Of a stretch of 13,381 nt of DNA, positions 6,151 through 13,328 are shown one piece after another (the first letter of the stretch is position 1; each line of letters begins with the position of its first letter). A program made the position numbers and the translations under genes. The DNA comes from Bacillota bacterium (lineage in GTDB: Bacteria > Bacillota > Clostridia > Acetivibrionales > DSM-1351): positions 1 through 13,381 of the forward strand of contig JAEZIV010000165.1 in NCBI GenBank assembly GCA_023436515.1, given 5' to 3'. The notes beneath the pieces are model-generated. The model was not told where the DNA came from, did not search any database, and was given only the letters and a program-made list of their open reading frames with translations.

Positions 6151-6828
6151 ATGAAAAAATATTTACAATTATTAAAGTCAACACAGATATTTGATAACAT
6201 TGCCATAGAGCAATTGGATACTTTACTGAGCTGTCTTGGGGCTAAAACTCAGCTCTATAAAAAGAACGATATTATTCTGCTGTCTGACAGTCAGGTCTCC
6301 TCTGTGGGTATTATAGTAGCAGGATCGGCGCAGATTGTTAAGGAAGATGCAATGGGAAACAGAACCATTATGTCAGAATTGTGTGAGGGTGATATTTTTG
6401 GTGAAGCCTTTGCTTGTGCAAATATTAATAGAATACCTGTAACCGTACTTGCAACCACAGGCTGTGAGATTGTGTATATCCAGATTAACCGAATTGTAAC
6501 CTCCTGCAGTTCCTCCTGCAGCTTTCATGCCACACTTATTAAAAACCTCCTTCAGCTTATCGCCCAGAAAAATATATTCCTGAATAACAGGATTGAGATC
6601 CTATCACAGAGGTCCACAAGAGAGAAGCTTATAGTGTATTTTTCAATGCAAATAAAAAAGTCAGGTAACTGCAGATTTAAAATCCCATTTTCCAGAGATG
6701 AGCTCGCTGATTTCTTATGTGTAAACCGGAGTGCTCTATCAAGAGAATTAGGAAGTATGCGGGATGAAGGACTGCTAGACTTTAATAAAAATGAATTCGT
6801 AATTAATTCTACAAATTTTAATATGTAG
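6151..6828 (+). CDS. Crp/Fnr-family transcriptional regulator, probable hcp regulator (HcpR-like)
   Basis: This 225-residue protein has a cyclic-nucleotide-binding-like beta-roll sensor (about 15-115, with KKNDIILLSDSQVSSVGIIVAGSAQIV and GDIFGEAFAC), a long dimer helix (about 125-150), and a winged helix C-terminus in which RDELADFLCVNRSALSRELG (182-201) is the recognition helix-turn-helix. It carries eight cysteines (28, 78, 89, 105, 119, 123, 174, 190), including TSCSSSCSFH, but not the N-terminal four-Cys set of Fnr. HcpR-type regulators in anaerobes sense NO or heme-NO and activate hcp. The divergent arrangement with hcp and the palindromes between them support that role. The start ATG has AAGGAG 6 nt upstream. 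The exact subfamily name is inference. Confidence 0.93.
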   Translation: MKKYLQLLKSTQIFDNIAIEQLDTLLSCLGAKTQLYKKNDIILLSDSQVSSVGIIVAGSAQIVKEDAMGNRTIMSELCEGDIFGEAFACANINRIPVTVLATTGCEIVYIQINRIVTSCSSSCSFHATLIKNLLQLIAQKNIFLNNRIEILSQRSTREKLIVYFSMQIKKSGNCRFKIPFSRDELADFLCVNRSALSRELGSMRDEGLLDFNKNEFVINSTNFNM

Positions 6829-6871
6829 TTGATTCCCTTAAAATAAACTGTGAAAAACCTGAGCCCCCATA

Positions 6872-7444
6872 TTATCCAAGGATTCTTATTAATTCACTTG
6901 TATTTTTTAAACCCAGTTTTTTAAGTATACTGGTTTTTTGGTTAGAAATTGTCTTGTTGGAAGATTTTATATCAATGTTTTTTCCGATTATCATATCCAG
7001 TACACTTTTCTCGGCTATCGAAAGATCCTCTAGAATGAGCTTTCTAATAAGCATTTGGTGTGGAGTTGCACCTCTGGCTACATAACGGATAGTATCGCAA
7101 AGCAGAGAAAACTGACTTTTGTAGAGATAATCTGAAGCAAAGGACTTCTTAACAGCATATTCCACCACCTTTTCAGATTCAAGAGATGTCAAAATGATCA
7201 CTTTTGCCCCTGTTCGAAGTCTGATATCCCTTGATACCTGCACACCGTCAAATTCTGATATGGAGAGATTCAAATCCATAATAACTATTTCAGGCTGATA
7301 ACTATTTGCAAGTCTTAAGGCTTCCGAGGGTGTCGCTGCAATTCCCATCAGCTGAAAATCCGGCTCCTTGGAGAGCTGCTGCTTTATTAGGAAAGCAAAA
7401 TCCCCATCGTCTTCTACAATCAGTATCTTTATCCTATTGCTCAC
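6872..7444 (-). CDS. NarL/LuxR-type response regulator
   Basis: This 190-residue protein pairs with the kinase encoded just upstream. Its receiver domain (about 4-124) has the acidic pocket Glu11-Asp12-Asp13 in ILIVEDDGDF, phospho-acceptor Asp57 in IVIMDLNL, Thr86 in VIILTS, and Lys109 in YLYKSQ. The C-terminus (about 138-190) resembles a LuxR/GerE helix-turn-helix (LSIAEKSVLDMIIGKN... SNKTISNQKTSILKKLGLKN), but the first helices are atypical, without the usual 'SNKEIA' element. The start is a GTG at 7444: GGAGGG sits 8 nt upstream, and this gives a normal receiver N-terminus. The open frame extends 32 codons further upstream to an ATG at 7540, but that part lies wholly inside the kinase gene and adds nonstandard residues. 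Overlap with the kinase gene is 11 bp, suggesting translational coupling. Targets are unknown. Confidence 0.85.
   Translation of the reverse strand: MSNRIKILIVEDDGDFAFLIKQQLSKEPDFQLMGIAATPSEALRLANSYQPEIVIMDLNLSISEFDGVQVSRDIRLRTGAKVIILTSLESEKVVEYAVKKSFASDYLYKSQFSLLCDTIRYVARGATPHQMLIRKLILEDLSIAEKSVLDMIIGKNIDIKSSNKTISNQKTSILKKLGLKNTSELIRILG
6909..6939 (+). terminator. Possible terminator of the Crp/Fnr gene inside the 3' end of the response regulator gene
   Basis: Only 43 bp separate the convergent stops and no hairpin lies there. About 80 nt past the Crp stop, AAACCCAGT and ACTGGTTTT can pair with one bulged base, followed by a T-run (GGTTTTTTGG). The stem is AT-rich, so this is weak. Confidence 0.25.
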
Positions 7445-8828
7445 TTGGTGTGCCCTCCTTACGTCTAATTCTTTTTGCCGGAAAATACAGGATAAATTGC
7501 GTAATATTTTTACAGCTGTTAACCCGTATAGAGCCCCCATGAGCTTGAACTACGCTTTTGCAGTAGGGGAGACCAATACCAAAATTAATATTGTTCTTTT
7601 TCGTTGTATAAAAGGGTGTAAATAAATTGTCAATCTGTTCATTAGAAATACCTATACCATTATCCATGACTTCAATACAGTATCCGTCATCTTTTTTATA
7701 TGCTGAAATCACTATTTTTCCATTGTCGGTAATAGCTTCAGAGGCGTTCTTTATTAAATTATAAATTACCTCAACCATACTCTGTGCATCACACCTGATT
7801 AACATGTCCTCAACAATATTTTCGATAATTCTGACTGTCTCCCTTTTAATTGGTGTAAAGGCTTCAATAGCCTCATGTATTATGGTTGAAGCGCTGCACA
7901 ACTCATCTCCCGCCTGCTTTGGCGTCAGGCACTTATTGGTACACTCGGTAAAGTCAATAAGCTGTTTTGTAGAACGTTCAATAATATCAAGCTCCTCAAT
8001 TTGGCTTTCTCCAAATTTTTTTCGCAGATTATCTACCGACCAACTGATTTTTGTTGCATGATTTTTTAGCATATGATTTATATATTGAGTACTTGTATTT
8101 ATTGACCTTAATTGAGAATTCCAGTCGTATTTTACAAGTGAAACTCGAAGACCCATAATACCTTCTTTGTAAGCCATATATATGTAATATCCCAATACCA
8201 GTATAACAAGATTTACATTCCCTCTCCAAAGCTGCTTAAGAATAGAGATATCAAATAAGTGAACCACAAATATGCTAAACAGCCAAAAGAAATATGGGAA
8301 TAAAAAAATCTCCATAGATATTCTATTTTTACGTCTAGCCTTTAAATCACTTTCATTTTGTAAACCCTTGAACATTATAATACAGCCTGCTATGGCATAT
8401 CCGATATTATAAGCGGACATTGCATACCAGAAATTTCTATTGTGGTTTTGATAATATTTGAAATAAATAGGATTATAGACTATTAGCAAAATACATATTA
8501 TCAGCCCGGTAAAAAACTGTACTAATAGTATTACTTTTTTTTCGCACTTTTGATATCCAGAGAAATACATAGCCATTGTTATGAAGCATAGGGGCATTAG
8601 AAGATATAACACTGCTGTAAGTACGCTATCTACCATTACATAGGTGCTATAGCTTACTCCAGAGTAAATAACTAATAGGATGGGTACAATACTGTCCTTA
8701 GCATACTCTTTTAAAGTACCTATTGAGCAGACAAGAAAACAAATGGCTATCCATCTATTTAGCTTGTTGTTGCTGCCTGTATATAAAAAGAAGATGGCAA
8801 AAGCCCACAATGCAAAAGTAAAAATCAT
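7434..8828 (-). CDS. Membrane sensor histidine kinase
   Basis: This 464-residue kinase begins with about eight hydrophobic segments (roughly residues 2-18, 26-42, 47-66, 68-89, 98-118, 134-153, 171-192, 204-222), making the sensor an integral membrane module with almost no large extracellular domain. The cytoplasmic half has a helical dimer region with candidate phospho-acceptor His252 (INHMLKNHATKI), then a HATPase domain: N-box NLIKNASEA (Asn361), G1 DNGIGI (389-394), F-box LFTPFYTTK (402-410), and G2 GIGLPYCKSVV (417-427). The His box is neither a textbook HisKA nor the HisKA_3 type usually paired with NarL regulators. The ATG at 8828 has a modest AAAGGT site 8 nt upstream. It is the first gene of a two-gene operon with the response regulator. 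The signal is unknown; a lipid, membrane or small hydrophobic cue is possible. Confidence 0.9.
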   Translation of the reverse strand: MIFTFALWAFAIFFLYTGSNNKLNRWIAICFLVCSIGTLKEYAKDSIVPILLVIYSGVSYSTYVMVDSVLTAVLYLLMPLCFITMAMYFSGYQKCEKKVILLVQFFTGLIICILLIVYNPIYFKYYQNHNRNFWYAMSAYNIGYAIAGCIIMFKGLQNESDLKARRKNRISMEIFLFPYFFWLFSIFVVHLFDISILKQLWRGNVNLVILVLGYYIYMAYKEGIMGLRVSLVKYDWNSQLRSINTSTQYINHMLKNHATKISWSVDNLRKKFGESQIEELDIIERSTKQLIDFTECTNKCLTPKQAGDELCSASTIIHEAIEAFTPIKRETVRIIENIVEDMLIRCDAQSMVEVIYNLIKNASEAITDNGKIVISAYKKDDGYCIEVMDNGIGISNEQIDNLFTPFYTTKKNNINFGIGLPYCKSVVQAHGGSIRVNSCKNITQFILYFPAKRIRRKEGTPSEQ

Positions 8829-8865
8829 ACAAATGTACCTTTATTATGTTTCTATATATTAGAAT

Positions 8866-8893
8866 ATTTTATCATAAATCCTAAATGATTCAA
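8866..8893 (-). promoter_or_regulatory. Promoter of the kinase/regulator operon
   Basis: On the minus strand, TTGAAT (8893 to 8888) and TAAAAT (8871 to 8866) are spaced by 16 nt, predicting a start near 8859 and a leader of about 30 nt. Confidence 0.5.
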
Positions 8894-8907
8894 CAGAATA
8901 GTATTCT

Positions 8908-8928
8908 TTTCCCATATAATATAGGAAA
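8908..8928. promoter_or_regulatory. 21-nt palindrome upstream of the kinase promoter
   Basis: TTTCC at 8908-8912 and GGAAA at 8924-8928 enclose an AT core, giving ten matching pairs with one mismatch around 8918. GTATT (8901-8905) and AATAC (8927-8931) add a further overlapping symmetry. It lies just upstream of the -35 box, which suits an activator or an autoregulatory site. Confidence 0.35.
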
Positions 8929-9015
8929 TACGACTTTTTTCCTTAAGACTTTTTATAACATAATTAGCAAGCATTTTGTGGAGGTGCAGGTTCGAATAAC
9001 CGGCTAACTATAAAA

Positions 9016-9044
9016 GCTCCCGGAGGTATATTACCTTCGGGAGC
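9016..9044 (-). terminator. Rho-independent terminator of the FGGY kinase gene
   Basis: A 12-bp stem with one G-T pair (arms 9016-9027 and 9033-9044, GCTCCCGGAGGT / ACCTTCGGGAGC) closes a 5-nt loop. Leftward it runs into GGAGCTTTTATAG. It lies about 40 nt after the kinase stop. Confidence 0.85.
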
Positions 9045-9081
9045 CACTTTTAAAAGAAATCTACTGGAGTAGCCAACTGAG

Positions 9082-10689
9082 TTATATCAAATTTTCAACA
9101 GCTGACCTCTCAATTGCAAGTCCGGCTCTATAACGCTTCAGAAACTCATTAAAGCCTTCTACATCAGCTGGATTTGGATCAATTCTGCTTCCTTGCTTGC
9201 CTTTGAAAACTCTTTCCTTAAGGAATTCCTCAAGGGATTCCTTATCGCCTTTGTTCACAAGATAGGATGCAAGGAGTGCAATACCCCATGCTCCGCCTTC
9301 TCCGGCTGTCTCCATAATGGCTACCGGAACATTACAAGCAGCAGCCATTATTTTCTGTCCAACTTCCTTTGTCTTGAAGAAGCCGCCGTGACCAAGAATC
9401 TCGTCTACCTCTACATTTTCCTGCTCAAATAGTATGTTCAGACCTGTTTTCAAAGCGCCAAGTGCTGTATATAAATGAACTTTCATAAAGTTTGCCAGGT
9501 TGAAGTTGCTCTTTGAAGATCTGCCGAACATGGGTCTACCCTCTTCAAAGTGTGTAATATGCTCACCTGAAATATATCCATATGCCAAAAGACCTCCGCA
9601 ATCCGGATCACCCTTGAGTGCCATTTCAAGAAGAGTATCATACAGCTTGGGTTTACTTACTTCAAAGCCCAGAGCCTTAATTGATTCTGCAAACAGACCA
9701 ATCCATGCATCATAGTCAGAAGTACAGTTGTTTGAGTGAGCCATTGCTACCAGCTTTCCGTCAGGAGTAGTAACCTGGTCTATTTCCGAATAAGCTCTGG
9801 ATAAATCCTTCTCGAGTACAATCATTGCAAAAACAGAGGTTCCCGCTGACACATTTCCTGTACGGGCACATATACTGTTTGTCGCAACCATTCCGGTTCC
9901 GGCATCTCCTTCAGGAGGACAAAGTGGTATACCAGCCTGAAGCTGACCGGTAACATCCAGAAGCCTTGCTCCCTCTTCAGTCAAATTTCCCGCCTCTGCG
10001 CCGGCAACCAACACCCCAGGCAATAAGTCTTCAAGCTTCCAGGGAAGATTTCTCGGGCTGACCAGTTCATTAAACTGACCTATCATTTTCTTATTATAAT
10101 CCTTTGTACTCAGGTCTATGGGAAATACACCTGAGGCTTCGCCTATACCAAGCACCTTCTGCCCTGTCAACTTCCAATGAATATATCCAGCAATGGTAGT
10201 TACAAAATCAATCTCGGTAATATGCTTTTCCTGATTAAGCACAGCCTGATAAAGATGAGCCACAGTCCATCTCTGAGGAATAGGGTAATTAAACAAAGCT
10301 GTAAGTTCTTCCGAAGCCTGTCCTGTAAAATTATTTCTCCATGTCCTGAAAGGAGTTAAGAGATTGTTATTTTTATCAAAGGCCATATATCCATGCATCA
10401 TACCGCTAAAACCAATAGCTCCTGTGGTCTTTACATCAACGCCGTATTTCTCTTTAACGTTAAGAACCATTTTATGATAGCTATCCTGAACACCCTTCCA
10501 TATTTCATCTATGCTGTATGTCCAGACTCCATCAATATTGCTGTTTTCCCAATCATGGCTTCCGGATGCTATTGGCGAAAAATCATCGCAAATAAGTACT
10601 GTTTTTATTCTGGTAGATCCCAGTTCAATTCCAACTGTTGTCTTACCATTGGATATAGCTTGTTTAATTTGATTTAATTCCAAACTCAT
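9082..10689 (-). CDS. FGGY-family carbohydrate kinase (xylulokinase/ribulokinase-like)
   Basis: This 535-residue cytosolic enzyme should phosphorylate a sugar or polyol with ATP. It has the two-domain FGGY layout: N-terminal phosphate loop [15 protein letters not shown] (19-33), substrate region [14 protein letters not shown] (92-105), catalytic-type Asp262 in [10 protein letters not shown], a second domain with [11 protein letters not shown] (277-287), LGHGGFFKT (432-440, in the place of the usual GGGxxS adenosine motif), and [13 protein letters not shown] (462-474). The ATG at 10689 is chosen because GGAGGAG lies 7 nt upstream; the frame stays open to 10743 but those 18 codons are unlike the family. 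It resembles the clostridial 'xylulokinase-related' branch; the non-AraB ribulokinase AraK of C. acetobutylicum is from this general family, so L-ribulose is a reasonable but unproven substrate. It is a single-gene unit with its own promoter and terminator. Confidence 0.9.
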   Translation of the reverse strand: MSLELNQIKQAISNGKTTVGIELGSTRIKTVLICDDFSPIASGSHDWENSNIDGVWTYSIDEIWKGVQDSYHKMVLNVKEKYGVDVKTTGAIGFSGMMHGYMAFDKNNNLLTPFRTWRNNFTGQASEELTALFNYPIPQRWTVAHLYQAVLNQEKHITEIDFVTTIAGYIHWKLTGQKVLGIGEASGVFPIDLSTKDYNKKMIGQFNELVSPRNLPWKLEDLLPGVLVAGAEAGNLTEEGARLLDVTGQLQAGIPLCPPEGDAGTGMVATNSICARTGNVSAGTSVFAMIVLEKDLSRAYSEIDQVTTPDGKLVAMAHSNNCTSDYDAWIGLFAESIKALGFEVSKPKLYDTLLEMALKGDPDCGGLLAYGYISGEHITHFEEGRPMFGRSSKSNFNLANFMKVHLYTALGALKTGLNILFEQENVEVDEILGHGGFFKTKEVGQKIMAAACNVPVAIMETAGEGGAWGIALLASYLVNKGDKESLEEFLKERVFKGKQGSRIDPNPADVEGFNEFLKRYRAGLAIERSAVENLI

Positions 10690-10730
10690 ATACTTTCTCC
10701 TCCAATTTCTTCCACCCTTTATGTGTTTCC

Positions 10731-10743
10731 ATGTTTGAAACAT
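10731..10743. promoter_or_regulatory. Perfect palindrome at the predicted start of the FGGY kinase transcript (candidate operator)
   Basis: ATGTTTGAAACAT has 6-bp arms and one central base, immediately downstream of the -10 box. Overlapping it, TATGTGTTTC (10720-10729) is nearly complementary to GAAACATATA (10737-10746). A repressor here would block initiation. I do not recognise the consensus; it is not a CcpA cre site. Confidence 0.45.
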
Positions 10744-10750
10744 ATAAAGA

Positions 10751-10777
10751 ATTATATCATAACTATTCCTACTGTTA
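10751..10777 (-). promoter_or_regulatory. Promoter of the FGGY kinase gene
   Basis: The minus strand has a perfect TATAAT (10756 to 10751) with a weak CTAACA-like -35 about 16 nt upstream. The predicted start is near 10744, so the leader is about 55 nt. Confidence 0.55.
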
Positions 10778-10809
10778 GTATTAAAACTTTATCATTAATC
10801 ATTTACAAA

Positions 10810-10841
10810 CCCGAATATACCACCAAACACCAGTATTCAGG
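10810..10841 (-). terminator. Possible terminator of the lysozyme-like gene
   Basis: On the minus strand CCTGAATA pairs with TATTCGGG (8 bp, one G-T) around a 16-nt loop, followed by only TTTG. It is about 75-100 nt after the stop. The short T-run makes it uncertain. Confidence 0.3.
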
Positions 10842-10912
10842 CTGATTACACAGCAAATATACAATTCTCCAAACTTTCCTGTAGATTGTTGGGCAATTTT
10901 ACCTAGACATGT

Positions 10913-11728
10913 TTATTTTTCGAACCATTCATTCACTTTATCCCATTTTTTGTAATATACCTTTAGGAAACTTGTACTTATACCCTTCTTGTCATAGCCC
11001 CCTGAACCTCTTTGGTATATTGACAGAGCAACATCACGTTGTTTTTTCCCTGTGAGTGACTTAACTCTTTTATCCTCCAATATCCAACTATACATGGCAG
11101 TGCCCCAGTTTATATTGATGGCTCCGTCCAAGGGCTTGTTTTGGGTCTTTAGTGTCTTCGAAAGATTCTTACAGTTCCCGCTGCTTATCTGAAAATACCC
11201 GTAATGCTTTCCTGTGGTACATTTTTCTTTAAAATTGCTTTCTGTATAAATCAATGCAAGCATATCTATATAACCGATATTTCTTTGCTTGCAATAGTCC
11301 CACAAAAGCTTCTGATGCTCCTTTTTCATGGGATTCTGCTTTCTGTACCACAAATGCTCCTCATCACCAGCTTTAGTATTTCCTTTATCTTCCACCTTGA
11401 TACCAGAATTTGTAGTAGTAATAGCCGGTTCTGTGGTTGTATCGGGTTCTACAGTTATAGCTGGCGCTGTAGTTTTATCGGGTTCTATAGCTATAGCCTC
11501 CGCTGTTGTTGTTTGATCTTTATCGAAAGCTATGAGCTGCGGACTTATTGCTTGTGCTAACTGAGCACTTTCCATACTGAATTTTCTGACATCCGTTGTA
11601 AGGGTTTCAGTTATTTGTCTCGGACAGGATATGTCATCCGTTAGTGCAAGTGCTGGAACAGGTAAAAAACAATATGCTATATTGCATAGGATAATAATGC
11701 TACACAACAGTCTTTTAGAATGTTTCAA
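10913..11728 (-). CDS. Exported lysozyme-like / SLT-type peptidoglycan lytic protein
   Basis: This 271-residue protein has a signal peptide (KHSKR, hydrophobic 7-28, ALA at 27-29). A variable region (about 30-125) contains three 12-residue Thr/Pro/Glu repeats. A C-terminal lysozyme-fold domain (about 126-271) carries the putative catalytic Glu163 in ALIYTESNF, HYGYFQIS (176-183) in the place of the usual 'GxMQ' element, and SIYQRGSGG (237-245) in the place of 'YNAG'. This order matches the lytic transglycosylase/goose-lysozyme-like fold, so cleavage of cell-wall glycan is likely but the sequence is divergent. The start is TTG at 11728, backed by GGAGG 8 nt upstream and a proper signal peptide. 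The nearby tandem-repeat linker resembles that of the CAP protein at 2540. It is divergent from the GH27 gene. A role in wall remodelling is inference. Confidence 0.85.
   Translation of the reverse strand: MKHSKRLLCSIIILCNIAYCFLPVPALALTDDISCPRQITETLTTDVRKFSMESAQLAQAISPQLIAFDKDQTTTAEAIAIEPDKTTAPAITVEPDTTTEPAITTTNSGIKVEDKGNTKAGDEEHLWYRKQNPMKKEHQKLLWDYCKQRNIGYIDMLALIYTESNFKEKCTTGKHYGYFQISSGNCKNLSKTLKTQNKPLDGAININWGTAMYSWILEDKRVKSLTGKKQRDVALSIYQRGSGGYDKKGISTSFLKVYYKKWDKVNEWFEK
11402..11509 (-). repeat. Three 36-bp tandem repeats in the linker of the lysozyme-like protein
   Basis: Residues 74-109 form three 12-residue units (TTAEAIAIEPDK, TTAPAITVEPDT, TTEPAITTTNSG). The DNA repeats at a 36-bp period, for example ATCGGGTTCT at 11441 and 11477. 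The third unit has decayed. Confidence 0.75.
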
Positions 11729-11769
11729 TACACTTTCCTCCGTTTGGAATAATATTGGACAATATGAAC

Positions 11770-11798
11770 ATTATATCAATGTCTGAGTTGTTTGGGAA
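11770..11798 (-). promoter_or_regulatory. Promoter of the lysozyme-like gene
   Basis: The minus strand has TATAAT (11775 to 11770) and TTCCCA (11798 to 11793) 17 nt apart. The predicted start, near 11763, falls in a palindrome ATATTG-GA-CAATAT at 11752-11765, a possible operator. Confidence 0.5.
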
Positions 11799-11873
11799 GC
11801 TACTAGACACACAATAAATATCCATATTCAAGCAACTTTCATCTATATGTAAAAGCTGTAATGTGTGATTTAA

Positions 11874-11924
11874 TACATGTATAATATACAACATATGTAC
11901 AAAATCATTAATTATTTACATATG
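11874..11924. promoter_or_regulatory. GH27 promoter region with three similar palindromes
   Basis: TACATGTA (11874-11881), CATATGTA (11892-11899) and TACATATG (11917-11924) are related; the last two form a perfect inverted repeat with a 17-nt spacer. A perfect TATAAT (11880-11885) overlaps the first, with no clear -35 box. Absence of a -35 and clustered sites suggest regulated transcription. Confidence 0.45.
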
Positions 11925-11959
11925 ATTATGTTAATAAATACTATTGAGGGTGATTGAAT

Positions 11960-13123
11960 ATGAATCAAAAACTATTAGGCTTAAAGCCTGCCATGGGATG
12001 GAATTCCTGGAATACCTTTACCTGGGATATAAATGAACAGCTTATTCGTGACGTAGCCGACAGATTTATTATCGAAGGATTTAAGGATGCGGGTTATGAG
12101 TATATCGTAATTGATGACTGTTGGAGTCTAAGGCAAAGAGATGAGAATGGTAAATTAGTAGCCGACCCGGCAAAATTCCCAAGTGGAATGAAGGCACTGG
12201 CTGACTATATTCATTCAAAGGGGCTGAAGTTCGGTATGTATTCCTGTGCCGGAACTCATACCTGTGCCGGGTATCCCGGGAGCTTTGAGCATGAATTTCA
12301 GGATGCTGCGACGTTTGCAGAATGGGGTGTTGACTACTTAAAATATGACTATTGCTTTAAACCCAGGCAAATGTCAGGGGAATTGCTCTATAAGAGAATG
12401 AGCATGGCTCTTAAAAACAGCGGGAGAGATATTTTATTTTCTGCCTGCAATTGGGGTGAAGATAACGTATACAATTGGATACGTGAATCAGGCGCCCATA
12501 TGTACAGGTCCACCGGAGATATTCAGGACAACTGGGATTCCATTAAAACTCTTGCTTTATCTCAGATTGGAAAGCAAAGTTATACCGGCTCCTTCTGCCA
12601 CAATGATATGGATATGCTTGTTGTTGGTATGTACGGCGGAAGTAATAATGATTGGATCGGGTCTAAAATCGGTGGCTGCACTGACAATGAATATAAAACT
12701 CATTTTTCCCTGTGGAGTATTATGGGCTCTCCACTGATGATTGGCTGTGACATCCGCAATGCCAATACAGAAACCAAGAAAATTCTGATGAATGGTGACA
12801 TTATTGCTATAAATCAGGATGTTGAAGGTCGTGGAGCATATCATATCAGGCCGGAGCCTAATTGGTTCCATTCAAATGATGTATTTATGCTTGTCAAAGT
12901 TTTGACTGAAGGTGATATTGCTGTTGGCTTCTTTAACCTCAGTGACAGTCAGAGAGAAATACCTCTTCTATTTTGGGATATTGGCTTGCCTTCTGCTTCA
13001 GGAATTTCTCTGGCTTTGTATGATTGCTGGGAGCATAAGGATTTAGGTGTATTTAAGGAGAGGTTCGCACCGGTTGTTCCAGCACATGATTGCATGGTTA
13101 TACGGGCTAAATTGGTGAAATAA
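11960..13123 (+). CDS. Glycoside hydrolase family 27 alpha-galactosidase (cytosolic)
   Basis: This 387-residue enzyme should remove terminal alpha-galactose from oligosaccharides such as melibiose, raffinose or galactomannan fragments. GH27 hallmarks are in order: PAMGWNSWNTF (10-20), YIVIDDCW (48-55), GLKFGMYSCAGTHTCAGYPG (88-107), the nucleophile Asp130 in YLKYDYC, the acid/base Asp187 in RSTGDIQDNW, then CHNDMDML and a C-terminal beta domain. Length fits a minimal GH27 enzyme. There is no signal peptide, carbohydrate-binding module or dockerin, so it acts inside the cell on imported oligosaccharides. The ATG at 11960 is preferred because GAGGGTGA ends 6 nt before it; the frame also has a TTG at 11954, but that abuts the binding site. 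It is followed one base later by a small zinc-ribbon-like gene. A related alpha-N-acetylgalactosaminidase activity cannot be excluded. Confidence 0.93.
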   Translation: MNQKLLGLKPAMGWNSWNTFTWDINEQLIRDVADRFIIEGFKDAGYEYIVIDDCWSLRQRDENGKLVADPAKFPSGMKALADYIHSKGLKFGMYSCAGTHTCAGYPGSFEHEFQDAATFAEWGVDYLKYDYCFKPRQMSGELLYKRMSMALKNSGRDILFSACNWGEDNVYNWIRESGAHMYRSTGDIQDNWDSIKTLALSQIGKQSYTGSFCHNDMDMLVVGMYGGSNNDWIGSKIGGCTDNEYKTHFSLWSIMGSPLMIGCDIRNANTETKKILMNGDIIAINQDVEGRGAYHIRPEPNWFHSNDVFMLVKVLTEGDIAVGFFNLSDSQREIPLLFWDIGLPSASGISLALYDCWEHKDLGVFKERFAPVVPAHDCMVIRAKLVK

Positions 13124-13124
13124 G

Positions 13125-13328
13125 ATGCAGAACTCTGATTATTGCGTGAACTGCAGTGTGAAATTATCCGCTGACGATAAGGCTATTTATATGAAACTGG
13201 TAACCAGAAATGCCAGAGAATTCTTATGTATTGATTGCCTGGGCGTCAAGCTCAAATGCGGCCGCGAGCCCATTGAGGAAAGGATCAGATACTTTAGGGA
13301 GTCGGGAAATTGTACTTTATTTCGCTGA
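13125..13328 (+). CDS. Small Cys-rich zinc-ribbon-like protein of unknown function
   Basis: This 67-residue protein begins one base after the GH27 stop codon and is almost certainly cotranslated with it; a GGTG lies shortly before its ATG, a weak ribosome binding site. It has two CxxC knuckles, CVNC (7-10) and CIDC (35-38), spaced as in a zinc ribbon, plus Cys45 and Cys63. The middle (DKAIYMKLVTRNAREFL) and the C-terminus (EERIRYFRESGNCTLFR) look folded, not low-complexity. I do not recognise a named family, although small proteins of this CxxC-AIYxKLV-FLCIxCL-type pattern occur in clostridia. Tight linkage suggests a role with the GH27 enzyme or its regulation, but no direct evidence shows this. 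A small zinc-binding adaptor or regulator is one possibility. Confidence 0.8.
   Translation: MQNSDYCVNCSVKLSADDKAIYMKLVTRNAREFLCIDCLGVKLKCGREPIEERIRYFRESGNCTLFR

Noticed and set aside
7445..7540. Upstream extension of the response regulator to an ATG at 7540
   Set aside because: It lies inside the kinase coding region, has no good ribosome binding site, and adds residues before the normal receiver start. The GTG at 7444 has GGAGGG at ideal spacing.
8980..9005. tRNA-like T-arm sequence (GCAGGTTCGAATAACCGGC)
   Set aside because: The TTCGAAT core looks like a T-loop, but no acceptor stem, anticodon arm or D arm can be built around it, and no integrase is nearby.
10690..10743. Upstream extension of the FGGY kinase by 18 codons
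   Set aside because: It would start at about the predicted transcription start within the palindrome, and the ATG at 10689 has a strong GGAGGAG site.
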